The notes under the pieces are model-generated. The model worked only from the letters and a program-made list of their open reading frames with translations. It was not told the DNA's origin and ran no database searches. From the NCBI RefSeq assembly GCF_002967765.1, contig NZ_PUHY01000006.1:248001-312000 (forward strand): 64,000 bases of DNA, given 5' to 3'. Shown piece by piece: positions 7,590 through 17,209 of this stretch. A program made the position numbers and the translations under genes. Each line of letters opens with the position of its first letter. The stretch's first letter is position 1. The DNA comes from Blastopirellula marina (GTDB taxonomy: Bacteria > Planctomycetota > Planctomycetia > Pirellulales > Pirellulaceae).

Positions 7590-9452
7590 ATGATTGACCC
7601 CGCCCGGATTCGTGCTGCCTACGAAATCGCCAAGCAAGATCTCCTGAATCAGCGGGACTCTTCTGGCCATTGGATTGGCGAACTATCGACCTCGAGCCTT
7701 TCGACAGCGACGGCTGTGAGCGCATTGCAACTCGCTTTGCGAAATAGCTCACAATCGAGCGAAGCGGATGTCGCCCTCATTCGTAAGGGCGTCGATTACT
7801 TGCTATCCCACCAGAATGAGGATGGTGGGTGGGGAGATACCGACCTTAGCTATTCGAATATCGCCACCACGATGCTCACGGTGGCGGCCCTGACGCTAAC
7901 GGGCGATGCCGAGAAAAACCCAAGTGTCCTGTCAGCAGCTAACCAGTACATCGAGCAAAAAGGGGGAATTCCTGGGCTGCGGGCGAGGTATGGCAGAGAC
8001 AAGACATTCGCAGTTCCCATTCTGACCAATTATGCCCTCGCCGGTTTGGTCGACTGGAAAGAAGTCGCTCCCTTACCGTTCGAGGCCGCCGTTCTGCCGC
8101 AAGCGTTTTACAAATTCATCCAACTACCCGTGGTCAGCTACGCGATTCCAGCGCTCGTGGGCATAGGTCAGGCCAAGTACTACCACGATAAACCTTGGAA
8201 TCCATTTTCTCGGATGGCCCGAGCCGCCACGTTCAACATGGCAGCTCAAGTCCTCACCAAGATGCAGCCAAAAAGTGGCGGCTATTTAGAGGCGATCCCA
8301 CTGACCAGCTTTGTGGTGATGAGCCTAGCCGCAACCGGACGGGCCAACAGCGAGGTCGCTCAGAACGGGCTCCGATTCATCCGTGAAAGCGTTCGACCGG
8401 ATGGCAGCTGGCCCATTGATACCAACCTGGCAACTTGGGTCACAACGCTTTCGATCAACGCGCTTTCGGTGTTGGACGACGACGATTCGCATCTCACGCT
8501 CGACTGCCTGGAATGGCTGTTGGATTGCCAGACGAAAGACGTCCACCCGTTCACTGGGGCTGCCCCAGGTGCTTGGGGTTGGACCGATTTGAGTGGCAGC
8601 GTCCCAGATGCCGACGATACCCCAGGAGCGTTGCTGGCACTGCGTCACTTTTACGATCGAGGCGATCTCGACGACAATACGCGGCAAAGAATCCGCGCCG
8701 CGGCTCAACGAGGCTGTCGCTGGCTGATCGATCTCCAGAATAGAGATGGTGGTTGGCCAACATTCTGTCGCGGCTGGGGAACTCAACCGTTTGATCGCAG
8801 CGGTAGCGATCTCACGGCGCATGCGATGCGCGGATTACTGGCTTGGATCAACGAGCTCCATCCACGGGAATACCAGCGGTTGATCCAAGGTAAGTGGTAT
8901 CTTTTCAATCAACAGAAGGGAGGCCCATGGCTGCCGCTGTGGTTTGGCAATCAAGATCGTGAGGAAGAAGACAATCCGATCTACGGAACCTCGAAAGTCT
9001 TGAGCTACTTCCGTGATACGCATAACCTTGAATACGAACTGCATACTCCAGCGCCACCGACGATTGTTCCCAAGAATGCCATTCGCTGGCTCACCTCTCA
9101 GCAAAACGAAGATGGTGGTTTTGGGGGGGGCAACTCCATTCGGGATGCCTCGGTGGGTCGTTACGAAAGCACGGTAGAAGAGACAGCGTTGGCCATTGAA
9201 GGCCTGCTTTGCGACGATAAGGGAATCGAAAATCACCCAGAGTTAGAAAAAGCACTCGATTGGTTGTGCCGCCGCGTTGAAGAAAATTCCCATGTCGAAT
9301 GTTCGCCAATCGGTTTTTACTTCTCTAAGCTGTGGTATTATGAAAAGCTCTATCCGCGAATCATGACTGTCAGTGCGTTAGCGTATGCCTGCAAAGCCAT
9401 TCAAGCCGCACCGAGCAGCAGCGTCCTAAGCGGAAGTGGAACCGAGAACTGA
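7590..9452 (+). CDS. Squalene-hopene cyclase-type terpene cyclase
   Basis: 620-residue class II terpene cyclase, the usual length for squalene-hopene cyclases. The protonating acid motif DxDD is intact as D340-A-D342-D343-T. QW-type repeats are visible as QNEDGGWGD (near 75), PDGSWPID (near 270), NRDGGWPTF and QNEDGGFGG, and the C-terminal region (PIGFYFSKLWYYEKLYP) fits the family. It would cyclise squalene or another polyprenyl chain at the membrane face. It is divergent from canonical cyclases in many places, so hopene as product is uncertain. The polyprenyl synthase fusion follows within 20 bases, which points to a dedicated polyprenyl substrate as a real alternative to squalene. Confidence 0.87.
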   Translation: MIDPARIRAAYEIAKQDLLNQRDSSGHWIGELSTSSLSTATAVSALQLALRNSSQSSEADVALIRKGVDYLLSHQNEDGGWGDTDLSYSNIATTMLTVAALTLTGDAEKNPSVLSAANQYIEQKGGIPGLRARYGRDKTFAVPILTNYALAGLVDWKEVAPLPFEAAVLPQAFYKFIQLPVVSYAIPALVGIGQAKYYHDKPWNPFSRMARAATFNMAAQVLTKMQPKSGGYLEAIPLTSFVVMSLAATGRANSEVAQNGLRFIRESVRPDGSWPIDTNLATWVTTLSINALSVLDDDDSHLTLDCLEWLLDCQTKDVHPFTGAAPGAWGWTDLSGSVPDADDTPGALLALRHFYDRGDLDDNTRQRIRAAAQRGCRWLIDLQNRDGGWPTFCRGWGTQPFDRSGSDLTAHAMRGLLAWINELHPREYQRLIQGKWYLFNQQKGGPWLPLWFGNQDREEEDNPIYGTSKVLSYFRDTHNLEYELHTPAPPTIVPKNAIRWLTSQQNEDGGFGGGNSIRDASVGRYESTVEETALAIEGLLCDDKGIENHPELEKALDWLCRRVEENSHVECSPIGFYFSKLWYYEKLYPRIMTVSALAYACKAIQAAPSSSVLSGSGTEN

Positions 9453-9469
9453 GTTAAGCAACCTTGCCT

Positions 9470-11317
9470 ATGCCTTCCCCCTCCCAGCCTGAAGCCAACA
9501 GCGGCGTCAAGAAGCGGGTCTCCCGCCGCCGCAAAACGGCCCATCTGAAACAAGTTCCTGATCGCTTGGCGCTGCGCGAAGAGATTCAGAACCGCTGTTA
9601 CCAGATCTGCGAGAAGCTCGACAAGTCGCGTCCACTGTCCAAGGACGAGATGGAGAAGATCGTCCGTCAGCTTCTGACAGAGATGGAGCTTCCCGAGTCC
9701 TACGTCGGCTGGACGATGGTAATGATGGCCTCGGCCTTCTGGCGCGACCAGGTTTCTGCTATTCCGCCCGAACGTCGCTTATTTCTGTTACCTCACTGCC
9801 TGAAGCATGCCGAAGGCTGTCCGGCCGACTACGACCAGTTCGGACTCGACTGCAAGACTTGCGGCGCCTGCAGCATCGCCGATTATCGCACCCAAGCCGA
9901 GGAGTTGGGCTATCGTGTGCTAGTCGCCGAAGGCTCGCCAATTGTGATGAAGATTCTCGTCAGCGGTTACGTCGATGCTGTCGTCGGCGTTGCCTGCTTG
10001 AACGTGCTCGAGAAAGCGTTCGACAAGATCTTACTGGCCGGCATCCCTTGCATGGCCGTGCCGCTGCATTCAAGCGATTGTCGAAACACCTCCGTTGACG
10101 AGCAGTGGGTGTTCGACATGATCCACCTGCCGCATCGTGAGCCACAGCAAAAGACGGCCACGTATGTCCACTTGATGCGTGCCGCTCAAGACATGTTCGA
10201 GCGAGAAGAGCTGACTCGTTTGATCGCGCCTCAACGTCAAACCGAAGCAACCGCTCACGCGAAACTTGCCGATCTACCGAATCTCGATCCGATCGGTGCC
10301 ACCGAACAACTGGCAATCGACTTCATCGGTCGAGGTGGCAAGTATTCGCGTCCGTTCACCACACTGGCCGTTTACGATTCGCTCACCGGCGGCCAAGGTA
10401 CCACGGCTAACGGAGCAACCCACGTAGCAGAGTACTCCGATGCCGTTAAACGCGGCGCGCTCGCTATCGAAACCTTCCACAAAGCTTCGCTCGTTCACGA
10501 CGACATCGAAGACGATGACGAATTCCGCTACGGTGAGCCAACCGTCCATCGCCAGTTCGGCGTTTCGACCGGGATTAATCTCGGCGATTATATGATTGGC
10601 CTTGGTTACCGCTTGGTCAGCCGCGAGGTAAAAACCTTGGGGCCGGAAGTCGTCTCCAAGATTGTTGATCACCTGGCCGAAGCTCACATGCGTTTGTCGG
10701 AAGGACAAGGTGCCGAACTGTTGTGGCGTGATTCGGTCAGCAAAGAGTTGACTCCTATCGATGCCTTGAAAATATATGCGTTGAAAACTTCGCCAGCGTT
10801 TGAAGCCGCATTGCACTGCGGTATCGCCCTGGCGAAGAGCAAGGATGAGTATCGGGACGAGATGCGAAAGTTCGCTCGTCACGTCGGCGTCGCCTTCCAG
10901 ATCTTGAATGACCTGAAAGATTGGCTCGGCGATTCGGACAACAAGTTATCTGCAGGCAACGATATCATTGGCGGCCGTCCCACGGTCCTATGGGCGTTAG
11001 CACTACAAAGCCTGAAGGATGATCGCAAAGCGGAATTGATCCAGGTTGCGAATGCACCAGACTTAACCGCTCATGCGAAGATTCAGCGAGTGCGAAGCCT
11101 GTACCTCGAAGGAGGCGTTTTCGAAGCGGCGGAACAGCTTGTGGAGAAATATCGGGCAAAAGCGGAAGAAATCGCCGACGGCATCGAACCCGAACCATTC
11201 CGTCGATTGTTGTATTATTTAGTGGATTCCATTTTGGAAACCACGGAAGATCACAAACCGACGATCGTGATACCAACCACGACGCTGGAGTTCCCCTTGG
11301 CCGCACCCACTTCGTAA
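9470..11317 (+). CDS. DUF116-polyprenyl diphosphate synthase fusion
   Basis: 615-residue two-domain protein. Residues about 30-250 are DUF116, with its cysteine cluster C117-PADYDxxGLD-C128-x2-C131-x2-C134, probably a metal or Fe-S site. Residues about 275-600 are an all-trans polyprenyl synthase: GGKYSRP (289-295), first aspartate motif D344-D345-x2-D348 and a second motif N480-D481-x2-D484 in which the first Asp is replaced by Asn. The synthase would elongate prenyl diphosphates with isopentenyl diphosphate; chain length cannot be read reliably. ATG 9470 is chosen over an in-frame TTG at 9464. It sits 17 bases after the cyclase gene, implying one operon. Confidence 0.86.
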   Translation: MPSPSQPEANSGVKKRVSRRRKTAHLKQVPDRLALREEIQNRCYQICEKLDKSRPLSKDEMEKIVRQLLTEMELPESYVGWTMVMMASAFWRDQVSAIPPERRLFLLPHCLKHAEGCPADYDQFGLDCKTCGACSIADYRTQAEELGYRVLVAEGSPIVMKILVSGYVDAVVGVACLNVLEKAFDKILLAGIPCMAVPLHSSDCRNTSVDEQWVFDMIHLPHREPQQKTATYVHLMRAAQDMFEREELTRLIAPQRQTEATAHAKLADLPNLDPIGATEQLAIDFIGRGGKYSRPFTTLAVYDSLTGGQGTTANGATHVAEYSDAVKRGALAIETFHKASLVHDDIEDDDEFRYGEPTVHRQFGVSTGINLGDYMIGLGYRLVSREVKTLGPEVVSKIVDHLAEAHMRLSEGQGAELLWRDSVSKELTPIDALKIYALKTSPAFEAALHCGIALAKSKDEYRDEMRKFARHVGVAFQILNDLKDWLGDSDNKLSAGNDIIGGRPTVLWALALQSLKDDRKAELIQVANAPDLTAHAKIQRVRSLYLEGGVFEAAEQLVEKYRAKAEEIADGIEPEPFRRLLYYLVDSILETTEDHKPTIVIPTTTLEFPLAAPTS

Positions 11318-11449
11318 ATCCCGCCCCAAATCGATTGCCGAACGCTTCTTCGTTTGCCGCCCCCATCCCCATGCCAGGCAGCGTAGCGTTCAAAACTAAA
11401 CGGTTGGCCACCTCAAGTTCGTCCACTTTCCCGCAGCAAAGGAAACGAC

Positions 11450-11995
11450 GTGAAATCGTCTCGCCACACGATGCCTGAGTTGAGCCAATTGATCGCTCTA
11501 TTTTACGACCAGCCGGAAAAGCTCGGGCAATTCGAAGAAGTATCTGCTGAGCAGACTCCTCCGCCGTTTCATCAACTGTTGGCCCACAACGAACACATGA
11601 CGGTCACCGTTGAGAAGTTCCACGGCTGCAACGTGGACGTTAAAGTCCTGAAGACTCGCAACGACGGCAACTTCTACTCGCGAAAGATCCTGCTCACGCG
11701 TCAAAGCGATGGCAAAGTCGTGCAGTACGGAATCGTACGGCTGAACTGCGACTATCTAGACGACGAACCGGCCAACGAGATTAAGAGCGAACGCATTCCG
11801 CTTGGACGTGTGCTCATCGAACACAACGTCCTACGGGAAGTTCAGCTGACCAGTCTCTGGCATGTTCAACCAGCGGAAGAACTTCGCGAGCTGATGCAAC
11901 TGCAGCCGAACGAAACGGTCTACGGCCGAACTGCATTAATCTATTGCAACGGCGAGCCAGCGGTCGAACTGCTTGAGATCGTCACGCGTGATTAA
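11450..11995 (+). CDS. Chorismate pyruvate-lyase-like protein (UbiC/DUF98 family)
   Basis: 181-residue protein of the UbiC/UTRA fold. By recall of the E. coli UbiC sequence, the active-site arginine matches R78 (YSRKILL), followed by PLGR (117-120), then YGRTALIYCNGEP and a conserved Glu in AVELLEI. UbiC splits chorismate into pyruvate and 4-hydroxybenzoate, the ring precursor of ubiquinone. GTG 11450 was chosen because AAAGGA lies 6 bases upstream; ATG 11471 is an alternative. It closes the cyclase/polyprenyl synthase unit after a 132-base gap, hinting that a 4-hydroxybenzoate head group may be joined to the isoprenoid. Lyase activity is predicted, not shown. Confidence 0.7.
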   Translation: MKSSRHTMPELSQLIALFYDQPEKLGQFEEVSAEQTPPPFHQLLAHNEHMTVTVEKFHGCNVDVKVLKTRNDGNFYSRKILLTRQSDGKVVQYGIVRLNCDYLDDEPANEIKSERIPLGRVLIEHNVLREVQLTSLWHVQPAEELRELMQLQPNETVYGRTALIYCNGEPAVELLEIVTRD

Positions 11996-12030
11996 CACCA
12001 CAGGACAAATAAATTGCTTTAGCTAACCAG

Positions 12031-13425
12031 CTAACCGACCGGTTTACGAAGGCGTGTCAGTTCGGTTTCAACATCTTTCCAAGCGACATCCTGCGGTAGG
12101 CAAGCTTGCTTCGCCGCGAGAGCTGATGCCACACCAGCCGCTTCCCCCATCGCCACGGCATTGCCCGTGACACGATAGCTCGCATGGGCAAAGAAGTCGC
12201 CGCTGATGCAGCGCCCCGCCATCATCAAGCCATCGACATCTTGAGCTATCAACGCCCGCAGCGGAATATCGAACGGCTTAGCTTTTACCCCATCGTTATG
12301 ATAGGCAGCCTTCTTGTTGGCTTCGCGGGTAGCTGCATGAATGTCGACGCTAAACTCGGAACGACAGATCGCGTCTTCATGCCGAGCCCCCAGACGAACA
12401 TCGTCGACCGTCACGAAGTAGCGTCCTTTAATCCGCCGACCGTCACGCACGCCGATCTGCTCGGCAGTCGTCACCAACTTGCAATCCTTCCAAAGCCCGC
12501 CCTGGCTTCGCAGCGCCCGAGCAATTTCGTACAGTTCACGACGTGCTCGAATCGTTGCCTCGGTAACAGCTGCGGCGTCAAACGGCTGGACACCGTATTC
12601 GTGATTCATCATCACCGCGGCAACCGAGCCGCCCATATACCACAGCGTCGGCTTGGCGTAGGAAGGATCGCGACCAGCAGCTTGAATGAACTCGCGGAAT
12701 TGATCTTTGGTTTGTCCACCTTTCAAGCGATCAAACTGCTGCAACGCCTCAGGGCTGGCAGTGATGATGCCCATTAGCGACATCGGCTGACAGGGACAAT
12801 CCTGATCGCGGCCGAACTCCCACGCGCAACCTGCTAGTGCGCCAACATCGCCATCGCCGGTTGTGTCGACCACGGTTCCCGCACGCCAGGCTTGTCGACC
12901 AGACTTCGACTCCGTGATCACGCCCCGCACCCGATTGGAGGCGTCCTTTTCAACTGCGACAATCCTAGTGTGGTACTGCACGCGGATCTTATTTTCATCG
13001 CACATTTGCTCGAGTAGCACTTTCATGCTCTCGACATCGTAGACGTAGTTCTTCGGCCCGCTTTGCCGCTGCGCATCCATCTCCTTGAGTCGACGGGGCA
13101 ACTCCGCATTCAGCCCAGGCTTTTCAGCGTCCATCACATACGAGAGCATCCCGCTTGTCCACACACCTCCCAGGCAGCCGTGCGCCTCTAAGATCCGGAC
13201 TGATGCCCCAGTCCGTGCAGCACTGATTGCCGTCGCGATCCCAGCCGGACCGCCGCCGCAGACCAAAACATCGGTTGTGTCGACAATCGGAATTGTTCGC
13301 TCTGCTTCCGTCAATTGATCAGGCGAATCGGCCGGCGTCGAATCAGCGGCCCGCAGGGCGGTTGGAAGCAGGACACCTGAAAGGGAAGCTGCCAGAAGCT
13401 GACGGCGTGACACAGGCAGGGGCAT
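12031..13425 (-). CDS. Exported FAD-dependent oxidoreductase (FAD_oxidored family)
   Basis: 464-residue flavoprotein. SRRQLLAAS at residues 6-14 followed by a hydrophobic stretch and ALRAADS looks like a Tat or Sec export signal. The FAD dinucleotide-binding motif VLVCGGGPAGIATA follows near 55, then a long substrate domain, and a second FAD motif (DGLMMAGRCISGDFFAH) lies near the C-terminus. The family is abundant in planctomycetes and thought to oxidise sugars or related alcohols; no substrate is assigned. ATG 13425 is preferred over a GTG nine bases upstream. The gene is divergent from the DUF3311/SSS transporter pair, so it may act on the transported compound (inference). Confidence 0.84.
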   Translation of the reverse strand: MPLPVSRRQLLAASLSGVLLPTALRAADSTPADSPDQLTEAERTIPIVDTTDVLVCGGGPAGIATAISAARTGASVRILEAHGCLGGVWTSGMLSYVMDAEKPGLNAELPRRLKEMDAQRQSGPKNYVYDVESMKVLLEQMCDENKIRVQYHTRIVAVEKDASNRVRGVITESKSGRQAWRAGTVVDTTGDGDVGALAGCAWEFGRDQDCPCQPMSLMGIITASPEALQQFDRLKGGQTKDQFREFIQAAGRDPSYAKPTLWYMGGSVAAVMMNHEYGVQPFDAAAVTEATIRARRELYEIARALRSQGGLWKDCKLVTTAEQIGVRDGRRIKGRYFVTVDDVRLGARHEDAICRSEFSVDIHAATREANKKAAYHNDGVKAKPFDIPLRALIAQDVDGLMMAGRCISGDFFAHASYRVTGNAVAMGEAAGVASALAAKQACLPQDVAWKDVETELTRLRKPVG

Positions 13426-13734
13426 AAGAAGCACTTTCGCTGAAAGACTATTGGGGCAAGCAAATCAATCCGGGAAAGATCCTTTGCAGATCTAAGGCTT
13501 AGTCTACCGTCACTACGCTCCAATCTCCAATGCTTCTTGCCCCACGCTTGGGTTTCGCCGGTGGCTTCGACTGGTTGGCGCAACCTCGTAAAACCAGCGA
13601 GAAACAATAAAAGAGTCGCCAGAATCGTCTGGTAACTTGCTTGTGAGCCGTCTAGAATGACCGCGATAGTTGTTTAACCAACTGTCTTTGCAACGTGTTT
13701 GCCCGCCCCACTCAAGCTCGAAGGCCTCTCTCCC
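13426..13734. other. Non-coding spacer between divergent genes
   Basis: About 309 bases separate the FAD oxidoreductase start and the DUF3311 gene start. It should hold two divergent promoters. No hairpin, repeat or convincing promoter box was recognised. Confidence 0.5.
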
Positions 13735-13959
13735 ATGAGATATGTGGTATGGCTACTGGTCGTAGCCCTCATCATTCTTCGTCAGGATCTCTGGCTTTGG
13801 AACAACGGAACCCTTGTATGGGGATTCATGCCAATCACCTTGCTCTGGCAAGCAGGGATATCGATTGGGGCATCGATCGTCTGGTTTCTGGCCACCATTT
13901 TCGCCTGGCCATCGGATTTGATTGAAGAAGTGCAGCGAGAATCGGAGGAAGGCGAATAA
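13735..13959 (+). CDS. DUF3311-type small membrane protein, symporter partner
   Basis: 74-residue protein with two membrane helices (VVWLLVVALIIL and a second near 30-55) and a charged C-terminus ending in EEVQRESEEGE. Its size and position immediately before a sodium/solute symporter match the DUF3311 family. ATG 13735 is chosen as the first codon of the hydrophobic protein; upstream in-frame codons look untranslated. The TAA stop overlaps the ATG of the symporter gene by one base (taATG), so translation is coupled. Its role is probably assembly or regulation of the transporter. Confidence 0.78.
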   Translation: MRYVVWLLVVALIILRQDLWLWNNGTLVWGFMPITLLWQAGISIGASIVWFLATIFAWPSDLIEEVQRESEEGE

Positions 13960-15983
13960 TGATACCTTTAATTGTCATCTGTGTTTATCTCGCCCTTCTC
14001 TTGAGTTTGGGCATCTTCGCGAGCACTTTGTTTCGCGGGTCTAGCAAGGACTATATGTTGGCCAGCCACTCGATTGGCCCCTTCCTGCTACTAATGAGCC
14101 TGTTCGGTACCACGATGACCGCGTTCGCGCTAGTCGGTTCGACCGGTGAAGCCTATACCGAGGGTGTTGGTGTGTACGGTCTGCTGGCTTCCTCCAGCGG
14201 AATCATTCACTCACTTTGCTTCTTCGTATTGGGAATCAAGCTGTGGTCATTCGGCAAGAAGTACGGCTACACCACACAGATCCAATATTTCCGCGATCGT
14301 CTGCAGAGCGACAAGATCGGCATTCTCTTGTTTCCGATCCTCGTTGGCTTGGTCATTCCTTACCTGTTGATCGGCGTGATGTCTTCCGGAACCGTGGTTA
14401 GCGCGGTGACGGTTGGTGCATTTCGCAGCGAATCGTTAGCAGCTTACGACTACGGCGTCCCTCCGGCTCTCGGCAGCTTGGTAATTTCGATCGTGGTCTT
14501 AATCTACGTCTTCTTCGGCGGGATGCGCGGAACGGCCTGGGCAAATGCCTTTCAAACGATGATCTTCATGGTCCTAGGCATCATCACCTTCTGGCTCATT
14601 TCTAGTGAACTAGGCGGGCTTCAGGAAGCTTCGAAAGCGGTCGCTGACAATAATCCCTCGAAATTGATTCGTGCCGTCCATCCGCAGGATACCGACGACT
14701 TCGAGAAAGAACTTGCCAAGTGGCAAACGCTGGCGGAATACAACTACGCCACCGATGTCACGAAAGAGCTGAAACTTACCGACGAGCAAAAGTCGGAAGC
14801 GATTGCGGCTTACAAAGGCCCAAAAATCGGCAACTGGAAAGCACGTGCTGAAGCCACGTTCGCCGCAAAAAACGACCTACTTCATCTTTCGACCGTCGAC
14901 AAGAATAAAGCATACGTCCTGCAAGACGACCGGTTCTTACCGGAGGAAGTACCATCCTCGTGGAGCGCGGCCATTCTTTCTGGTCACGAGCTAAACGAAA
15001 TTCCTCGTGACGGTAGTGCCCCGGCCAAAGCGTTGGCCAGCAATCCGGTCTACAACAAGAACATTGGACACCCGGAAGATGACCTCGATCCGGAAGATCC
15101 CAGCAAAGGAAAGAAGTGGACGCGGAAACGTGCTGAAGGTGTCTACAAGGCAACCAAATGGTCGCCGGAAGAGCCCCACGCGATGTCGATGCTGACGTTT
15201 GTATCGTACATGTTTGTGCCTCTTTCGGTCGGCATGTTCCCTCACCTGTTTCAACACTGGCTAACGGCTAAGAGTGCCGAGAGCTTCAAACTGCCGGTCG
15301 TACTCCATCCGCTCTTCATCGCGATTGTGTGGATTCCGTGCGTGCTGGTCGGGGTTTGGGCCACGTCGGCGATGAACGGGCCAGCGCCGATGATACCGCC
15401 GCACTTTAACCCCAACGCCATCCTTCCAAAGATGGTTTCCGATATGAGTACGCCCTTCCTCTCAGGGCTTCTGATCGCCGGGGTATTGGCCGCCATCATG
15501 TCTTCGCTTGATAGCCAGTTCCTTTGTATTGGAACAATGTTTACCGAAGACATTGTCGTCCATTACGGCGGCAAAGACCGATTCAGCGACAAGCAAGTCG
15601 TGATCATCGCTCGCTCCTTCATCATTGCCATTGTCGCGGTGACCTACGGCCTAAGCTTGCTCGAACCACGCAGTGTCTTCACGCTTGGTGTCTGGACATT
15701 CGCTGGCTTCTCGAGCTTGTTCCCGCTGGTGTTCGCTTCGCTGTACTGGAAGCGTCTAACCAAAGCCGGTGCTTACGCTTGCGTGATCACGGCTTTCGCA
15801 ATGTGGTGCTACTTCTTCTACGATTCCGACTTCGCTGGCAACACGAACTACACCGTGTTTCAGATGAATCCAGCCGCCACCATGGTAATTGGCTCAGCCA
15901 TTGCGATGGTCGTCGTTTCGCTCGTGACGTCTCCGCCGAGCGAAGAACACCTTGAACGCTTCTTCCCTGCGAAGAAAAGCTAA
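13959..15983 (+). CDS. Sodium/solute symporter (SSS family) with large loop insertion
   Basis: 674-residue inner-membrane transporter with about 12-13 helices and SSS hallmarks, including STGEAYTEGVGVYGLLASSSG and, towards the end, GVLAAIMSSLDSQFLCIGTMFTEDI. It would import an organic solute with Na+. The unusual part is a hydrophilic insertion of about 180 residues, roughly 222-405, rich in Lys, Asp and Glu, between two helices; most SSS proteins have only a short loop there. It is coupled to the DUF3311 gene upstream and ends at a strong hairpin terminator. The substrate is unknown. Confidence 0.88.
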   Translation: MIPLIVICVYLALLLSLGIFASTLFRGSSKDYMLASHSIGPFLLLMSLFGTTMTAFALVGSTGEAYTEGVGVYGLLASSSGIIHSLCFFVLGIKLWSFGKKYGYTTQIQYFRDRLQSDKIGILLFPILVGLVIPYLLIGVMSSGTVVSAVTVGAFRSESLAAYDYGVPPALGSLVISIVVLIYVFFGGMRGTAWANAFQTMIFMVLGIITFWLISSELGGLQEASKAVADNNPSKLIRAVHPQDTDDFEKELAKWQTLAEYNYATDVTKELKLTDEQKSEAIAAYKGPKIGNWKARAEATFAAKNDLLHLSTVDKNKAYVLQDDRFLPEEVPSSWSAAILSGHELNEIPRDGSAPAKALASNPVYNKNIGHPEDDLDPEDPSKGKKWTRKRAEGVYKATKWSPEEPHAMSMLTFVSYMFVPLSVGMFPHLFQHWLTAKSAESFKLPVVLHPLFIAIVWIPCVLVGVWATSAMNGPAPMIPPHFNPNAILPKMVSDMSTPFLSGLLIAGVLAAIMSSLDSQFLCIGTMFTEDIVVHYGGKDRFSDKQVVIIARSFIIAIVAVTYGLSLLEPRSVFTLGVWTFAGFSSLFPLVFASLYWKRLTKAGAYACVITAFAMWCYFFYDSDFAGNTNYTVFQMNPAATMVIGSAIAMVVVSLVTSPPSEEHLERFFPAKKS

Positions 15984-16004
15984 AGACAAAACAGCTTAAT
16001 TATC

Positions 16005-16044
16005 AAAAAAGCCCCTCGACCAACATCTGGCGAGGGGCTTTTTT
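16005..16044. terminator. Bidirectional rho-independent terminator
   Basis: A perfect 14-base-pair inverted repeat (aaaaaagcccctcg / cgaggggctttttt) with a 12-base loop, ending in a T run on both strands. It lies between the converging symporter and proB genes and can serve both. Confidence 0.92.
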
Positions 16045-16066
16045 ATTGCGCGATCAGAAGAAGCAG

Positions 16067-17209
16067 CTACACTCGGCTCACCGTCATGTTATCGCGGTGA
16101 ATTACCTCGTCGTATGGATGCTGACCGAGAATGCCTTGGATTTGATCGGTGCGGCAACGGAGGATTTTGGCGACTTCGTCGGAAGCGTAGTTCGTCAGTC
16201 CGCGGGCGATTTCTTGCGATTGGCTGTTACAAATTCGAACCACGTCTCCTTTTTGGAACGTGCCTCGAACCTCGGTTACGCCAATTGGTAGCAAGCTCTT
16301 CCCTTTTTCGCCCAGCGCTTTCGCGGCTCCGTCGTCTACAATCAAATCGCCGCGAGGCTGCACCGAGTAACCAATCCATCGCTTCCGCGGCGTGACCGCT
16401 TTGCCTTGTGCCAGGAACAGCGTGCCGATATCTTCACCGGCCACCAGCTTGGGCAGCACATCGGGTACCCGGCCCGAGGCAATGATCATGTTCTCACCCG
16501 CCGACGTGACCATTCGGGCCGCTTCCAACTTGCTGGCCATGCCCCCCTTAGAGTGTCCGGTCTTCTTATCTCGGGCGAACGAAAGAATCTCTTCGTCCAG
16601 CTTCGGCACGACCGAAAGCAGCTTCGATTCGGGCAACTCAGGCGAACCGTTATACAGCCCCTGCACATCGGAAAGCAAAATCAAAAGCGGGGCGCGCAGC
16701 AAATTGGTGACTCGGGCCGCCAGACGGTCGTTGTCGCCAAAGGTAAGCATCAACTCTTCGACCGCAACGGTGTCGTTTTCGTTGATGATTGGGATCGCTC
16801 CGAAATCGAGCACGCTGTGCAAAGTGTTGCGAATATTGAGGTATCGCGTTCGATCATCCAGATCTTCGGCGGTCAGCAGCACTTGGGCGGCGTGCCGACC
16901 GTTGTCGCGAAGAACCCGGTCGTACAGTTCGATCAACTTGGCTTGCCCCACAGCCGCAACCGCTTGCAGCTTGGCCAGGTCGGAAGGGCGCTGAGTTAGT
17001 CCGAGCTGACTCATACCGGCCCCGACCGCCCCGCTGGAGACCAACAGAACGCGCCTTCCCGCTGCTGCCAATTGAGATAATTGCCGTCCCAATTGAGTGA
17101 TTTGATCTTCGTTGAGCACGCCCTGATCGGTCGTAAGAACGCGCGTACCGACCTTCACGACAATGGTATGAGCGGAGGTCGCGATTTCCTGCCGGAGCAA
17201 GTCGGTCAT
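16067..17209 (-). CDS. proB: Glutamate 5-kinase
   Basis: 380-residue cytoplasmic enzyme that phosphorylates L-glutamate to gamma-glutamyl phosphate, the first step of proline synthesis. The amino acid kinase domain fills residues 1 to about 260, with VVKVGTRVLT at the nucleotide site, SSGAVGAG, NENDTVAVEE and the SKGGMASKLEAA loop. A C-terminal PUA domain follows (about 285-370), as in the long ProB form. The start ATG is followed by MTDLLRQEIA. The proA gene is not in the window. The gene converges on the symporter gene with the shared terminator between them. Confidence 0.95.
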   Translation of the reverse strand: MTDLLRQEIATSAHTIVVKVGTRVLTTDQGVLNEDQITQLGRQLSQLAAAGRRVLLVSSGAVGAGMSQLGLTQRPSDLAKLQAVAAVGQAKLIELYDRVLRDNGRHAAQVLLTAEDLDDRTRYLNIRNTLHSVLDFGAIPIINENDTVAVEELMLTFGDNDRLAARVTNLLRAPLLILLSDVQGLYNGSPELPESKLLSVVPKLDEEILSFARDKKTGHSKGGMASKLEAARMVTSAGENMIIASGRVPDVLPKLVAGEDIGTLFLAQGKAVTPRKRWIGYSVQPRGDLIVDDGAAKALGEKGKSLLPIGVTEVRGTFQKGDVVRICNSQSQEIARGLTNYASDEVAKILRCRTDQIQGILGQHPYDEVIHRDNMTVSRV

